Part shown: positions 19,050-27,259 of the stretch, piece by piece
Layout of the letters: the number at the start of each line of letters is the position of its first letter
How positions within the stretch are numbered: position 1 is the first letter of the stretch
NCBI GenBank assembly: GCA_038144425.1
Contig: JAYQNS010000002.1
Coordinates: 868,001-932,000, forward strand
Direction of reading: 5' to 3'
Source: Salivita marina
GTDB lineage: Bacteria; Pseudomonadota; Gammaproteobacteria; Pseudomonadales; Azotimanducaceae
Length of the DNA stretch: 64,000 bases
Notes under the pieces: model-generated
What the model saw: the letters and a program-made list of their open reading frames with translations, nothing else
Told to the model about the DNA's origin: nothing
Database searches by the model: none
Program-made: the position numbers and the translations under genes

Positions 19050-19760
19050 CTAGGCAAAACGGCTGCGAAGGAGATGGGCCGCCCCGTCGGCACGGTTGAT
19101 GGAGGGGCTCTCCCCGAAGACTCGTTCCTTCGAATTGCCGAAAAGCTCCCGATTCGCGCCTAAGGGCGCTAGCGCCTCGGCTCGCGCCTGGGCCCCGGCA
19201 AGGAGGTCCTCGAGGGGGAGGGCTTCGGCCACAAAGCCCGCAGCGACGGCCTCCGGTGCGGACCAGCGCCGGGCCAATTGCACCGTATCGAAGAAGGCGC
19301 TGCCCGATAGCTTGTGGCGGAATAGAGCGAGTTCCTCGTCGGGAATGCGCATGCCGATGGCGAGCTCATTAGCACAGCAGAAGCCCCGATCGGCGCGCAT
19401 GACGCGCACATCCGTGCATAGGGCGAGCATGAAGCCCGCCCCGAAGGCATGGCCGTTAATGGCGCTGATGGTGGGGACAGGGAAGGTGATGATGCGCCCC
19501 ATGAGCTGCATAAACTCGGCCGAGAAGGCTTTTTGATCGCCGCCTTCTCCCGGTTCCGTGCTCTGAACCCAGGCCAGGTCCAACCCGTTGGAGAAAAATT
19601 TCTCCAGGGCGCTGGTGATAACCAGGGCCGCCGGGCCATCCGACGCCTCCACCGTGTCCAGGGCGCCGGCAAAGGCGCGTACGAAGGCCGTATTCCAGCG
19701 GTTCTCCCCCGCGGTCATGGTTAAGGTGAAAACGGGTCCGTTCTGCTGTAGGTCGATCAT
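19050..19760 (-). CDS. Enoyl-CoA hydratase/isomerase family protein
   Basis: 236-residue crotonase-fold protein acting on acyl-CoA esters. The CoA-binding strand and oxyanion-hole segments are ALEKFFSNGLDLAWV and AINGHAFGAGFMLALCTD. The helix ANELAIGMRIPDEELALFRHKL resembles plant and peroxisomal delta3,delta2-enoyl-CoA isomerases more than hydratases, since the two hydratase glutamates are not evident; isomerase is therefore the better guess. Same direction as the amidohydrolase ten bases downstream and the nitronate monooxygenase is 40 bases away downstream of its start side; likely part of a short run of catabolic genes. Confidence 0.85.
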   Translation of the reverse strand: MIDLQQNGPVFTLTMTAGENRWNTAFVRAFAGALDTVEASDGPAALVITSALEKFFSNGLDLAWVQSTEPGEGGDQKAFSAEFMQLMGRIITFPVPTISAINGHAFGAGFMLALCTDVRVMRADRGFCCANELAIGMRIPDEELALFRHKLSGSAFFDTVQLARRWSAPEAVAAGFVAEALPLEDLLAGAQARAEALAPLGANRELFGNSKERVFGESPSINRADGAAHLLRSRFA

Positions 19761-19801
19761 GGGCGCCCCCTCGCGCAGCCTTAGGTCAGGGTGCAGTCTC
19801 C

Positions 19802-20887
19802 CTAGAGGTTGGCCTCTCTGGCAAGGGTTTCCACGAGATTGGCGGCGGGGAGGGCGCGAAGTCGCCCAACCCCCGTGCCCGCCCAGCAGGCGCCATAGGC
19901 CTCCGCGGCGTCGGGCGCCGGCAAGGCGGCAAGGCGTTTCGTAAGGTCGTAGGCAATGGGGTAGGGAGGAGGAAGCGGAGCCTCTGGAAGTTCTGCTCTC
20001 TCGGTGACCTCGTTTCGAAGGCCCCGGGCTGGACGGCCCGAGAGGGCTGCCGTGAGCACCGTACCGGCTTCGAGATCGCTTGAGTTTTCGCCAGCCTGAA
20101 GCGCAGCCAGGTGAGCGTTCAAGCGGGCGCGGTAGGCTGCCCCCGTTCCGGCCTCGGGGCAGAGCAGGAAGGCCGTGCCAAGTTGCACCGCATCGGCACC
20201 GGCGCTGAGCAAGGCCCGCAGGTCGTGGCCGGTCATAACGCCACCCGCGGCGATAAGGGGCCGTTCGCTAAGGGGGCGAAGCTGGGCGAGCAGCGCTGCG
20301 GTGCCCAGCCCTTTGTCTCCTTCTGAAAAGAAGGTGCTGCGATGTCCCCCCGCCTCTATGCCCTGGGCGATCAGGCCGCCCACGCCCGCGTCGAGGGCCG
20401 CCTGGCCATCTTCGGCGCTGGTAACGCTCACGAGGGTCAGGATGCCAACGCGGTGGAGCGCCTTTAGCTGGTCCTCCCGAGGCAGGCCGAAGTGAAAGCT
20501 GACCACCTCAGGCCTGGCTTCTAGCAGCACTCCAAGCATCGCATCGTCGTTCTGAAAGGGGACGTAGGGCGGCGTCAGAGCCTTCGGTGACGTCGCACCC
20601 CGAGACCTAAAAGCCCCCACAAAGTGCTGGATCCAGGCCTGCTCCCTGCCGGCATCGCGCATCGCGGGGGGGTGACAGAACCCGTTGGCGTGAAGTCGGT
20701 GGGCCCCAAGGGCGCGCGCCTCGGAAAGCAGGGCTTGGGCGCTTTCAGCCGTGCTTGCGCCGAGACCGAGGGCGCCCAGCGCGCCAGCCTGGCTTACCGC
20801 CGCTGCCAGGGCAGGGGTGCTCACGCCAGCCATGGGCGCCTGAAAGATTGGGTAGGGAAGGCCGAGGGCGGTGAGGGCAGAATGCAT
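19802..20887 (-). CDS. Nitronate monooxygenase (2-nitropropane dioxygenase type)
   Basis: FMN-dependent TIM-barrel enzyme of 361 residues that oxidises alkyl nitronates. Visible features: PIFQAPMAGVSTPALAAAVS (substrate/FMN loop), GLIAQGIEAGGHRSTF with the catalytic His, IAAGGVMTGHDLRALLSAGA and the FMN-phosphate loop VQLGTAFLLCPEAG. Start ATG 20887 is chosen from the conserved N-terminus; the frame stays open for 300 bases upstream across the divergent oxygenase gene but that part has no protein-like character. Divergent from the IPNS-like gene at 20988 with 100 bases between. Relatives detoxify nitro compounds such as propionate 3-nitronate. Confidence 0.9.
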   Translation of the reverse strand: MHSALTALGLPYPIFQAPMAGVSTPALAAAVSQAGALGALGLGASTAESAQALLSEARALGAHRLHANGFCHPPAMRDAGREQAWIQHFVGAFRSRGATSPKALTPPYVPFQNDDAMLGVLLEARPEVVSFHFGLPREDQLKALHRVGILTLVSVTSAEDGQAALDAGVGGLIAQGIEAGGHRSTFFSEGDKGLGTAALLAQLRPLSERPLIAAGGVMTGHDLRALLSAGADAVQLGTAFLLCPEAGTGAAYRARLNAHLAALQAGENSSDLEAGTVLTAALSGRPARGLRNEVTERAELPEAPLPPPYPIAYDLTKRLAALPAPDAAEAYGACWAGTGVGRLRALPAANLVETLAREANL

Positions 20888-20987
20888 AAGCGGGGCCTTT
20901 CGTCGGGGTTTCTTTACAGCTTTGAGAGAGTGCCGTAGCGTCCAGGGGAAAGAAAGGAGACCGCATGGGCGGCGAGGGGCACGGGCT

Positions 20988-22193
20988 ATGGAGGGTGGCG
21001 TCGCAGGGCTGAAGGCGATTCCCACGGTGGACTGGCGGGATGTGGAGCGGGACCGGCAGAAATTCCTCGCCGATTTGCGCTTTGCCCTGGCGGAGTGTGG
21101 GTTCATGATTTTGACCCACGCCCCCGGGCTCGATGAAGACTTCCAGCAGCGGGCCTTTCGGGAGGTGCGGGCTTTCTTTGATGCGCCCCGGGACTTCAAA
21201 AAGACGGCTCACATCGCCAACAGCCCCTATTTTCGCGGCTACACCGTGCCCACTCCGGCGGATCGGGGCCACGGGCAGGTCATCGAAAATTTTCAGTACG
21301 GCTTCGAGCAGCCGCCCCTGGCCCCCCACGATGACCCCTCCGTTCCCCTCTTTAAGCGCCTCTTCCAAGGACCAAACACCTGGCCCGATGCCGACACCTT
21401 GCCCGGCTTTCGGCCTCTCATTGAGGACCTTAACAATCGCTACCATCGCCTAACGCTTGAGCTCGGCGCCCTCATCACCGAATCCCTCGGGGAAGACCCG
21501 GCGGAATTTTTCCGCTACTTCGACCCGGAAGAGCCCTACCTCGCAGCGAGCCTGAACCACAACTACGCCCTAGATGTTTTTACCCCGGAGGCGGCGGCGG
21601 AGGTGCGCGCCGCCTACGAGCGCTTCGACGCCCAGAACGTGGGGACGCACATCGATGGGCCACCTTTCGTCGCTCTTCTCATTAACGATCGCCCCGGGCT
21701 TCAGGTGGTAGCGGGGGAGGGCCGATGGCTTGATGCACCGGTTACCTGCCGCACGGCGCGAGGGGATTACGACGTCCCCGTGATTCCTGGCTCCGTGATC
21801 GTCAATACAGGCGGGACGCTCATGCATCTCAGCGGGGGGCGCTATGGGGCGACGCTCCATCGGGTGAATACCACCCTCATTCCCCCGGGGGAAACGCGGG
21901 TCTCCATGCCCTACTTCCTCCTGCCGAAGATGGAGGGGGATCTCATTCCCTTTGGCGCTGCGGAAGCGCCGGCCCAAGGCGCCGCCGGCTATCACCCGGG
22001 GCGGGATCGGGGCGCCAACGCCTGCGTCAATCGCATGGGGACCTTCCCCATGGTGACGCGGCGCTGGTGGCCTCAGGAGTTTGAGACCCTAAAGGCGCAG
22101 CAGGCAGCGGAGGTCGAGGCGGAAACGCAAGCGGCCTTTGCCCTGGCCGCGGAGCGGGGCGCCCGCACCCGGTCGTCGACCGCCGCGTCGTGA
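20988..22193 (+). CDS. Isopenicillin-N-synthase-like Fe(II)/2-oxoglutarate oxygenase
   Basis: 401 residues. The N-terminal DIOX_N part (IPTVDWRDVERDRQKFLADL, GFMILTHAPG, FFDAPRDFKK, RGYTVP) and the C-terminal 2OG-Fe(II) domain are recognisable: iron-binding THIDGPPFVALLIND (HxD), GSVIVNTGGTLMHLSGG, and distal His in ATLHRVNT with the 2-oxoglutarate Arg in TRVSMPYFLLPK. Some 70 residues longer than classical family members. First gene of a three-gene operon: its stop overlaps the DUF1254 start (GTGA) and a sulfatase follows. The context suggests oxidation of a sulfated or small organic substrate, but nothing fixes it. Confidence 0.87.
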   Translation: MEGGVAGLKAIPTVDWRDVERDRQKFLADLRFALAECGFMILTHAPGLDEDFQQRAFREVRAFFDAPRDFKKTAHIANSPYFRGYTVPTPADRGHGQVIENFQYGFEQPPLAPHDDPSVPLFKRLFQGPNTWPDADTLPGFRPLIEDLNNRYHRLTLELGALITESLGEDPAEFFRYFDPEEPYLAASLNHNYALDVFTPEAAAEVRAAYERFDAQNVGTHIDGPPFVALLINDRPGLQVVAGEGRWLDAPVTCRTARGDYDVPVIPGSVIVNTGGTLMHLSGGRYGATLHRVNTTLIPPGETRVSMPYFLLPKMEGDLIPFGAAEAPAQGAAGYHPGRDRGANACVNRMGTFPMVTRRWWPQEFETLKAQQAAEVEAETQAAFALAAERGARTRSSTAAS

Positions 22194-23422
22194 GGGAGGG
22201 CAACTGGGCCCCGGCCACGGAAGCCTACCTCTGGGGTTATCCCCTGCTCTCCATCCAGCGCACGCGAAAACTGCTCTGTTCGCGCACGCCGCCGGGGGTG
22301 TTTAAGGCCATCCCCACCTTGGCGACGCCCCGGGATCGGGCCGTCGTGGTACCCAATAACGACACCCTCTATGCGTCGGGGTGGTATGACCTTCGCCAGG
22401 GTGACCTTGAGCTCGCCGTACCCCCCATGGATCACCCCGGACGCTATTGGAACCTCATGGTCGTGGATGCCTACACCCGGGTGTCCTACCTCCGCCGCGC
22501 GGATTACGGGGTGGGCGGGCTCTCGGCCCGGGTCACCTGGGATCCGGAGGGAGGGGAGGGCGAAGTGGGGGACGGCGTGCTTCGCTGCGCCACCCCTACG
22601 GCGTGGGTGATTGGCCGCGTGCTCGTGGAAAGCCCGGAGGATCTCCCCCGGGCCCAGGCCCTGCAGCAGGGCTTCGTTGTTAGGGCGCCGAAAAATCACC
22701 CGTCGAGCCTCACGGCGCGCGGCGGCCGCCCCACAGCCCTCGCGAAAACTGGGGCTGACTTTTTTCGAGAGCTTGCCGAAGCCGCGCAGGCCGATCCTCC
22801 GGCGCCGTGCCACCCTGGCCTCAGTCCGGAAGCCAAGGCGCTCCTGGCTGGGCAGGGAGACGCCTCCCCCGCGGCCCTTGAGGCGGGCATCGCGGCTGGG
22901 GAGGCTCTGCTGAAAACGGGGCAGGGTAAGGATGCGCGAGTGATGAATGGCTGGCGCTCCGGGCGTGCCGCAGGGGGACCCGGGCAGGACATTCTTAAGC
23001 GCGCCCTCGGGGCGAAGTTCGGCCTTGGGGGGCACTACGCCTATGAGAACCGGTCTTACACGGCGGTGCATGACGCTGGGGGGAAGCCCTTAGACGGTCG
23101 TCGTCCTCTCCAGCTTTCGTTTCCGGCCGGCGGCTTTCCGCCCTGCACGGGATTCTGGTCGCTGACGGCTTATGGAGCCGATCTCTACCTGGTGGACAAT
23201 GAGATCGAGCGCTACTCCCTAAGCGACCGGACCCCAGGACTGCGTTATGACGCGGCGGGCGGTCTCACCGTGCAGCTCTCTGCGGCGCGACCGCCCGGCG
23301 AGCAAAACTGGTTGCCCGTCCCGGAAGGCCCCTACCTGCTAGGGCTGCGGGTGTATGAAGGACTGCCAACGGTGGTGGACTGCGAATGGTTTCCTCCTGA
23401 TCTCAAGCCGAAGGAACCCTAG
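22190..23422 (+). CDS. DUF1254/DUF1214 domain protein
   Basis: 410 residues with the DUF1254 part first (EAYLWGYPLLSIQRTRK, VVPNNDTLYASGWYDL, GRYWNLMVVDAYTRV) and DUF1214 at the end (FWSLTAYGADLYLVDNEIERYSL and NWLPVPEGPYLLGLRVY). These paired domains are widespread in proteobacteria; the biochemical role is not established. No signal peptide is seen, although many relatives are exported. GTG start overlaps the preceding stop (GTGA), four bases before the sulfatase, so it is a middle gene in a tightly coupled operon. Confidence 0.9.
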   Translation: MREGNWAPATEAYLWGYPLLSIQRTRKLLCSRTPPGVFKAIPTLATPRDRAVVVPNNDTLYASGWYDLRQGDLELAVPPMDHPGRYWNLMVVDAYTRVSYLRRADYGVGGLSARVTWDPEGGEGEVGDGVLRCATPTAWVIGRVLVESPEDLPRAQALQQGFVVRAPKNHPSSLTARGGRPTALAKTGADFFRELAEAAQADPPAPCHPGLSPEAKALLAGQGDASPAALEAGIAAGEALLKTGQGKDARVMNGWRSGRAAGGPGQDILKRALGAKFGLGGHYAYENRSYTAVHDAGGKPLDGRRPLQLSFPAGGFPPCTGFWSLTAYGADLYLVDNEIERYSLSDRTPGLRYDAAGGLTVQLSAARPPGEQNWLPVPEGPYLLGLRVYEGLPTVVDCEWFPPDLKPKEP

Positions 23423-23426
23423 AGTC

Positions 23427-24983
23427 ATGGCGCAAAAGCCCAATGTGCTCTTCATCATCACGGATCAGCAGCGCGCCGATCACGTGGGCTTCATGGGGCA
23501 CCCGAGCCTGCGCACGCCTCACCTGGATGCGCTGGCGGCCCAGGGCCGGGTCTTTCGCAATGCGTGGGTGGCCAATCCCGTGTGCATGCCCAATCGCTGT
23601 TCCATCATGACCGGGCGCCTGCCGACGGCGCATAGCGTGATCTTTAACGACCGGTCCCTGCCCTGGAATGCGAACACCTTCGTCCGCCAGTTTCGCGCCG
23701 CCGGCTATCGCACGGCGCTCCTGGGAAAATCCCACCTCCAGCACGGGCAAAGCCGGAATGCGGTGATGCCCTATGCGGGGGAAGGCCCGGAGGGCGATCC
23801 CTTTCCTCCAGGCTGGAACGCCGTTGAGGACGAGGAGCGCTATTGGGAAGATCCGATTCCTGCCCCGGAGGATTTTTACGGCTTTGAGCACCTGGCCCTG
23901 TCCATCGACCACGGGGCGCGCATGTCGGGCCATCATCTGCGCTGGGCGCTGAGCCAGGGGGCGGATCGGCCCAGCCTTGTGCACGACTACGATGCCGACG
24001 CGCCCGGGGCCCATCGAAGCCCGCATTGGTGGCAAATCTACCAGCCTCCTTATGGGGAGGAACTGCATTCCACGCACTTCGTCGCCGAGGAAACCATGGC
24101 GGTGATTAGGGAAGGGGCGGAGCGGGGCGAGCCTTGGCTAGCCTTTTGCTCCTTTCCCGATCCTCATCATCCCCTGACGCCACCAGGGGATTGGTTCTTT
24201 CGCCATCGCCCCGAGGACGTGACCCTACCGGCCTCCCGCTTTGATGATCTGGCGGAGGCGCCGGCGCACCTGCGTCACCTGGCCAGTATTCATCCAAAGG
24301 ATCAGCGCACCTGGGTCGCGCCCTGCGGCTACGGCGATGACGCTCTGTTGGCGGAGGCCCTCGCAGCCACCTACGGCATGATCGAAATGATTGATGATCG
24401 GGTAGGGCAGATCCTCGCCTGCCTCGAGGCCTCGGGGCAGGCGGAGAACACCATTGTGGTCTTCACCTCCGATCACGGGGACATGATGGGGGACCACGGT
24501 CTGTTTCTGAAGGGCTTCATGCACTACCGGGGCACACTCCAGGTGCCTCTGGTAATTCGAGCGCCGGGGGTGGTGCCGGGGGCCACCGAGGCCCTGGCCT
24601 CGAGCCTTGATCTCGCCCAGACGCTCCTCGAGTTGTGTGACCTAAACGCCTACGAGGGCATGCAAGGTCATAGCCTAGTACCGCTGCTAGAGGATGGACA
24701 GCAGGCCGTGCGCACCCACGTTTTGGTAGAGGATGACGTCGCCCCCATCGTGGCGCGGCGCACGCCCATTCCTGGGAAAACCCGTACCCTCATTACGGAG
24801 CGCTATCGCTATACGCGGAACTCCAAGGGGGAGGAGCAGCTCTTTGACCTGCAGGCAGACCCGGACGAGATGACCGATTTGGCTCGCCGAGATCCGACCC
24901 TTCGGGCATCCCTGCTAGAACAGCTCACCGATGCGCTCTTGGCCGCCGATGATGCGGCCCGGAACACCCCGGTGCGAGGCTAG
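23427..24983 (+). CDS. Cytoplasmic sulfatase family hydrolase
   Basis: 518 residues without a signal peptide, so cytoplasmic. N-terminus PNVLFIITDQQRADHVGFMG has the metal-binding Asp; the signature is VCMPNRCSIMTGR, with Cys53 in the CxPxR formylglycine motif (Asn in place of the usual Ser). LLGKSHLQHG and VVFTSDHGDMMGDHGL complete the active site. The DQQRADH opening and CMPNR wording resemble choline sulfatases and phosphonate monoester/phosphodiester hydrolases, so a phosphate diester is a possible alternative to a sulfate ester. Last gene of the IPNS-like/DUF1254 operon, ending four bases into the convergent CmcJ-like gene. Confidence 0.88.
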   Translation: MAQKPNVLFIITDQQRADHVGFMGHPSLRTPHLDALAAQGRVFRNAWVANPVCMPNRCSIMTGRLPTAHSVIFNDRSLPWNANTFVRQFRAAGYRTALLGKSHLQHGQSRNAVMPYAGEGPEGDPFPPGWNAVEDEERYWEDPIPAPEDFYGFEHLALSIDHGARMSGHHLRWALSQGADRPSLVHDYDADAPGAHRSPHWWQIYQPPYGEELHSTHFVAEETMAVIREGAERGEPWLAFCSFPDPHHPLTPPGDWFFRHRPEDVTLPASRFDDLAEAPAHLRHLASIHPKDQRTWVAPCGYGDDALLAEALAATYGMIEMIDDRVGQILACLEASGQAENTIVVFTSDHGDMMGDHGLFLKGFMHYRGTLQVPLVIRAPGVVPGATEALASSLDLAQTLLELCDLNAYEGMQGHSLVPLLEDGQQAVRTHVLVEDDVAPIVARRTPIPGKTRTLITERYRYTRNSKGEEQLFDLQADPDEMTDLARRDPTLRASLLEQLTDALLAADDAARNTPVRG

Positions 24984-25819
24984 GTCCAAAGGCACAGCAC
25001 GCGCATTTCCACGCTGGCGCGTCGCGCCGTTTCCTCCGGCGCGATGGCCGGGTCGAGAAAGGCGCTGTGGGGCGTCCAGAAGGCCTCCCCGCGCTCCGCG
25101 AGGGTGCTGTCATAGGTGCGGAAGAGCAACGTTTCGTCCTTCGTCATGCTCGGGAAGGTAAACCAGCGGTGGGCGTCGGCGCGATCGCCCCGTACCCCAA
25201 AGGTTTCGAAGCCGAAGCTGCCGCCGCCGTAGCTCTCGACCCAGCTGCGCTCCAGGTCCCGCTCCGGCACGGTGGTGGCATCGCAAATGGCCAGGGGCGC
25301 ATCGGCGCGCTCCGGGCCGACGTTGCGCCAGAATTGCAGCACCAGGCGTCGAGAGGCCCTGCGCACACAATCTTCTGGAAGCCCTTCGGACGCCAGGAGC
25401 GGGCCGAGGAACGTCTGATAGGTGCGCTCCGGGTCCCCGATCATGCGGCCGTAATCTTCCGTGAAATCGGAGTGCACGAAGTGAATGGGGGCGTAGTCCG
25501 CGACCGTCTCCGCCATGGCGGGATTGCGTAGGATAGCCGGGTAGGGCAGGGCGTGGGTGCAGCCCGTAAGAGCCTGGGCCGTTTCCGCAATTTCCCGGCG
25601 GTGAAGCTGGTCAATGGCATCCTCGTCGGTCCAGTCCGTCACCGAAGAGCGATGGCGGTAGAGGGCGAAGCCTCGCCGGGTCCAGCCAGCGTCGTCGTCC
25701 AAGCGCGCAGCGGTGAGGGTCAGCGCCGGGTCTGCTCGGCCGTCCTCAATCTTCACCGTGATGTTTTCGCCGAGATAATTCATTTCCGCCCGGCAGGCGA
25801 TGGCTCGGTGCTCTCCCAT
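24980..25819 (-). CDS. CmcJ/NvfI-like Fe(II)/2-oxoglutarate-type oxygenase
   Basis: 279 residues. The family is known from CmcJ (cephamycin cluster), fungal asaB and gibberellin desaturase homologues. Visible motifs are the putative iron-binding IHFVHSDFTEDYG, followed by LVLQFWRNVGP, APLAICDATTVPERDL, HRWFTFPSMTKDETLLFRTYDS and the terminal TPHSAFLDP. Start ATG 25819 behind GGGGAGCAACAT context. Divergent from metY by about 150 bases. Its product could be hydroxylation or desaturation of an acid; substrate unknown. It is the fourth of five iron/2-oxoglutarate oxygenases in the window and belongs to a branch rarely studied in bacteria. Confidence 0.8.
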   Translation of the reverse strand: MGEHRAIACRAEMNYLGENITVKIEDGRADPALTLTAARLDDDAGWTRRGFALYRHRSSVTDWTDEDAIDQLHRREIAETAQALTGCTHALPYPAILRNPAMAETVADYAPIHFVHSDFTEDYGRMIGDPERTYQTFLGPLLASEGLPEDCVRRASRRLVLQFWRNVGPERADAPLAICDATTVPERDLERSWVESYGGGSFGFETFGVRGDRADAHRWFTFPSMTKDETLLFRTYDSTLAERGEAFWTPHSAFLDPAIAPEETARRASVEMRVLCLWT

Positions 25820-25971
25820 GATGTTGCTCCCCAGCGTATGGCTCCTGCAGGGAGCCTAGCGCGCTCCTAAGGCTATTCCAAAGGGTTCTTTAAGGCGGCG
25901 GGGTAGGGATGCTAGGGTCTGCGGCCCTGAGATCTTGGCGATCACAATTCGGCAGCAAAAAGGCGCAGCTC

Positions 25972-27249
25972 ATGAAACCGGAAACCTTGGCATTGCACGC
26001 AGGCTACGACGGGGACCCCACCACCCATGCAGCCACGGCGCCCATATACCAAACCACTTCCTACACCTTCGATGATACGAAGCACGGAGCGGACCTGTTC
26101 AATTTGGCCGTGCCCGGGAACATCTATACCCGGATCACGAACCCCACCAACGCGGTGCTCGAGGCCCGCGTTGCGGCGCTGGAAGGCGGCGTGGGGGCGC
26201 TTGCCCTGGCGTCGGGGATGGCAGCCATTCGCTATGCCATCGAAGCCATCGCAGGCGTGGGGGACAACATCGTGTCCCTAAGCCAGCTCTATGGCGGCAC
26301 CTACAATCTCTTTGCCCACACCTTCCCCCGGCAGGGCATTGAAGTGCGCATGGTGGATGGGGATCAGCCGGAAGCCGCAGCATCCCTATTCGACGAGAAC
26401 ACCAAGGCGGTGTTCTGCGAGTCCGTAGGCAATCCCAAGGGCAACGTGGTGGATATCGCCCGCTGGGCCGAGCTTGCCCATGCCCATGGCGTTCCGCTCA
26501 TTGTCGATAACACCGTGGCGACGCCGCTGCTCTGCCGGGTGTTCGATCATGGCGCCGACATCGCGATCCACTCCCTCACGAAATATATCGGTGGCCACGG
26601 GACGACCTTGGGCGGCGCCATTGTCGATTCGGGCAAGTTCGACTGGACCGCGGATAAAGAGCGCTTTGCGGTTCTAAATACCCCCGATCCGAGCTATCAC
26701 GGCGTGGTGTATACGGAGGCCCTAGGCGCGGCGGCCTACATCGGGCGCTGCCGGGTAGTGCCCCTGCGCAATACGGGAGCTGCCCTTGCGCCCCACAGCG
26801 CTTTCTTGTTGATGCAGGGTTTGGAAACCCTCGCCCTTCGCATGGCGCGACACTGTGAGAATGCCCAGGCCCTGGCCGAGCACCTGAAGCAGCACGAGGC
26901 GGTGGCTTGGGTGAACTACGCTGGGCTTCCCGATAGCCCCTACTTTGAGCGCTGCCAGCGGCTCTGCGGGGGGAAGGCCTCGGGGATCATGAGCTTCGGA
27001 ATCAAGGGTGGGGAAGACGCGGGGGCGAAATTTATCGACGCCCTCCAGCTGATCCTCCGGCTCGTTAATATTGGGGATGCAAAGTCCCTCGCCTGCCACC
27101 CGGCAAGCACCACGCACCGCCAGCTGGGACCGGAGGAGCTGGCGGCCGCGGGGGTGTCTCCGGATATGATTCGCCTTTCCGTGGGCATCGAACATATCGA
27201 CGACATCATCGCTGACGTGGATCAGGCCCTCCACGCCGCCCAAGGCTAG
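25972..27249 (+). CDS. metY: O-acetylhomoserine sulfhydrylase (aminocarboxypropyltransferase)
   Basis: PLP enzyme of the Cys/Met metabolism family, making homocysteine from O-acetylhomoserine and sulfide. 425 residues, matching MetY rather than the shorter MetB/MetC. Signatures: TLALHAGYDGDPTTHAATAP, YTRITNPTNAVLEARVAALE, the PLP-lysine motif HSLTKYIGGHGTTLGGAIV, and the closing MIRLSVGIEHIDDIIADVDQAL. Start ATG 25972 fits the family N-terminus; the frame opens 63 bases earlier. Single gene, about 150 bases from the divergent CmcJ-like gene. I saw no SAM riboswitch or MET box in the leader by eye. Confidence 0.92.
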   Translation: MKPETLALHAGYDGDPTTHAATAPIYQTTSYTFDDTKHGADLFNLAVPGNIYTRITNPTNAVLEARVAALEGGVGALALASGMAAIRYAIEAIAGVGDNIVSLSQLYGGTYNLFAHTFPRQGIEVRMVDGDQPEAAASLFDENTKAVFCESVGNPKGNVVDIARWAELAHAHGVPLIVDNTVATPLLCRVFDHGADIAIHSLTKYIGGHGTTLGGAIVDSGKFDWTADKERFAVLNTPDPSYHGVVYTEALGAAAYIGRCRVVPLRNTGAALAPHSAFLLMQGLETLALRMARHCENAQALAEHLKQHEAVAWVNYAGLPDSPYFERCQRLCGGKASGIMSFGIKGGEDAGAKFIDALQLILRLVNIGDAKSLACHPASTTHRQLGPEELAAAGVSPDMIRLSVGIEHIDDIIADVDQALHAAQG

Positions 27250-27259
27250 GGGGCTGCGC

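Noticed and set aside
22073..23071. A 332-codon minus-strand open frame across the IPNS-like and DUF1254 genes
   Set aside because: Spans the joint of two recognised plus-strand genes and has shadow composition.
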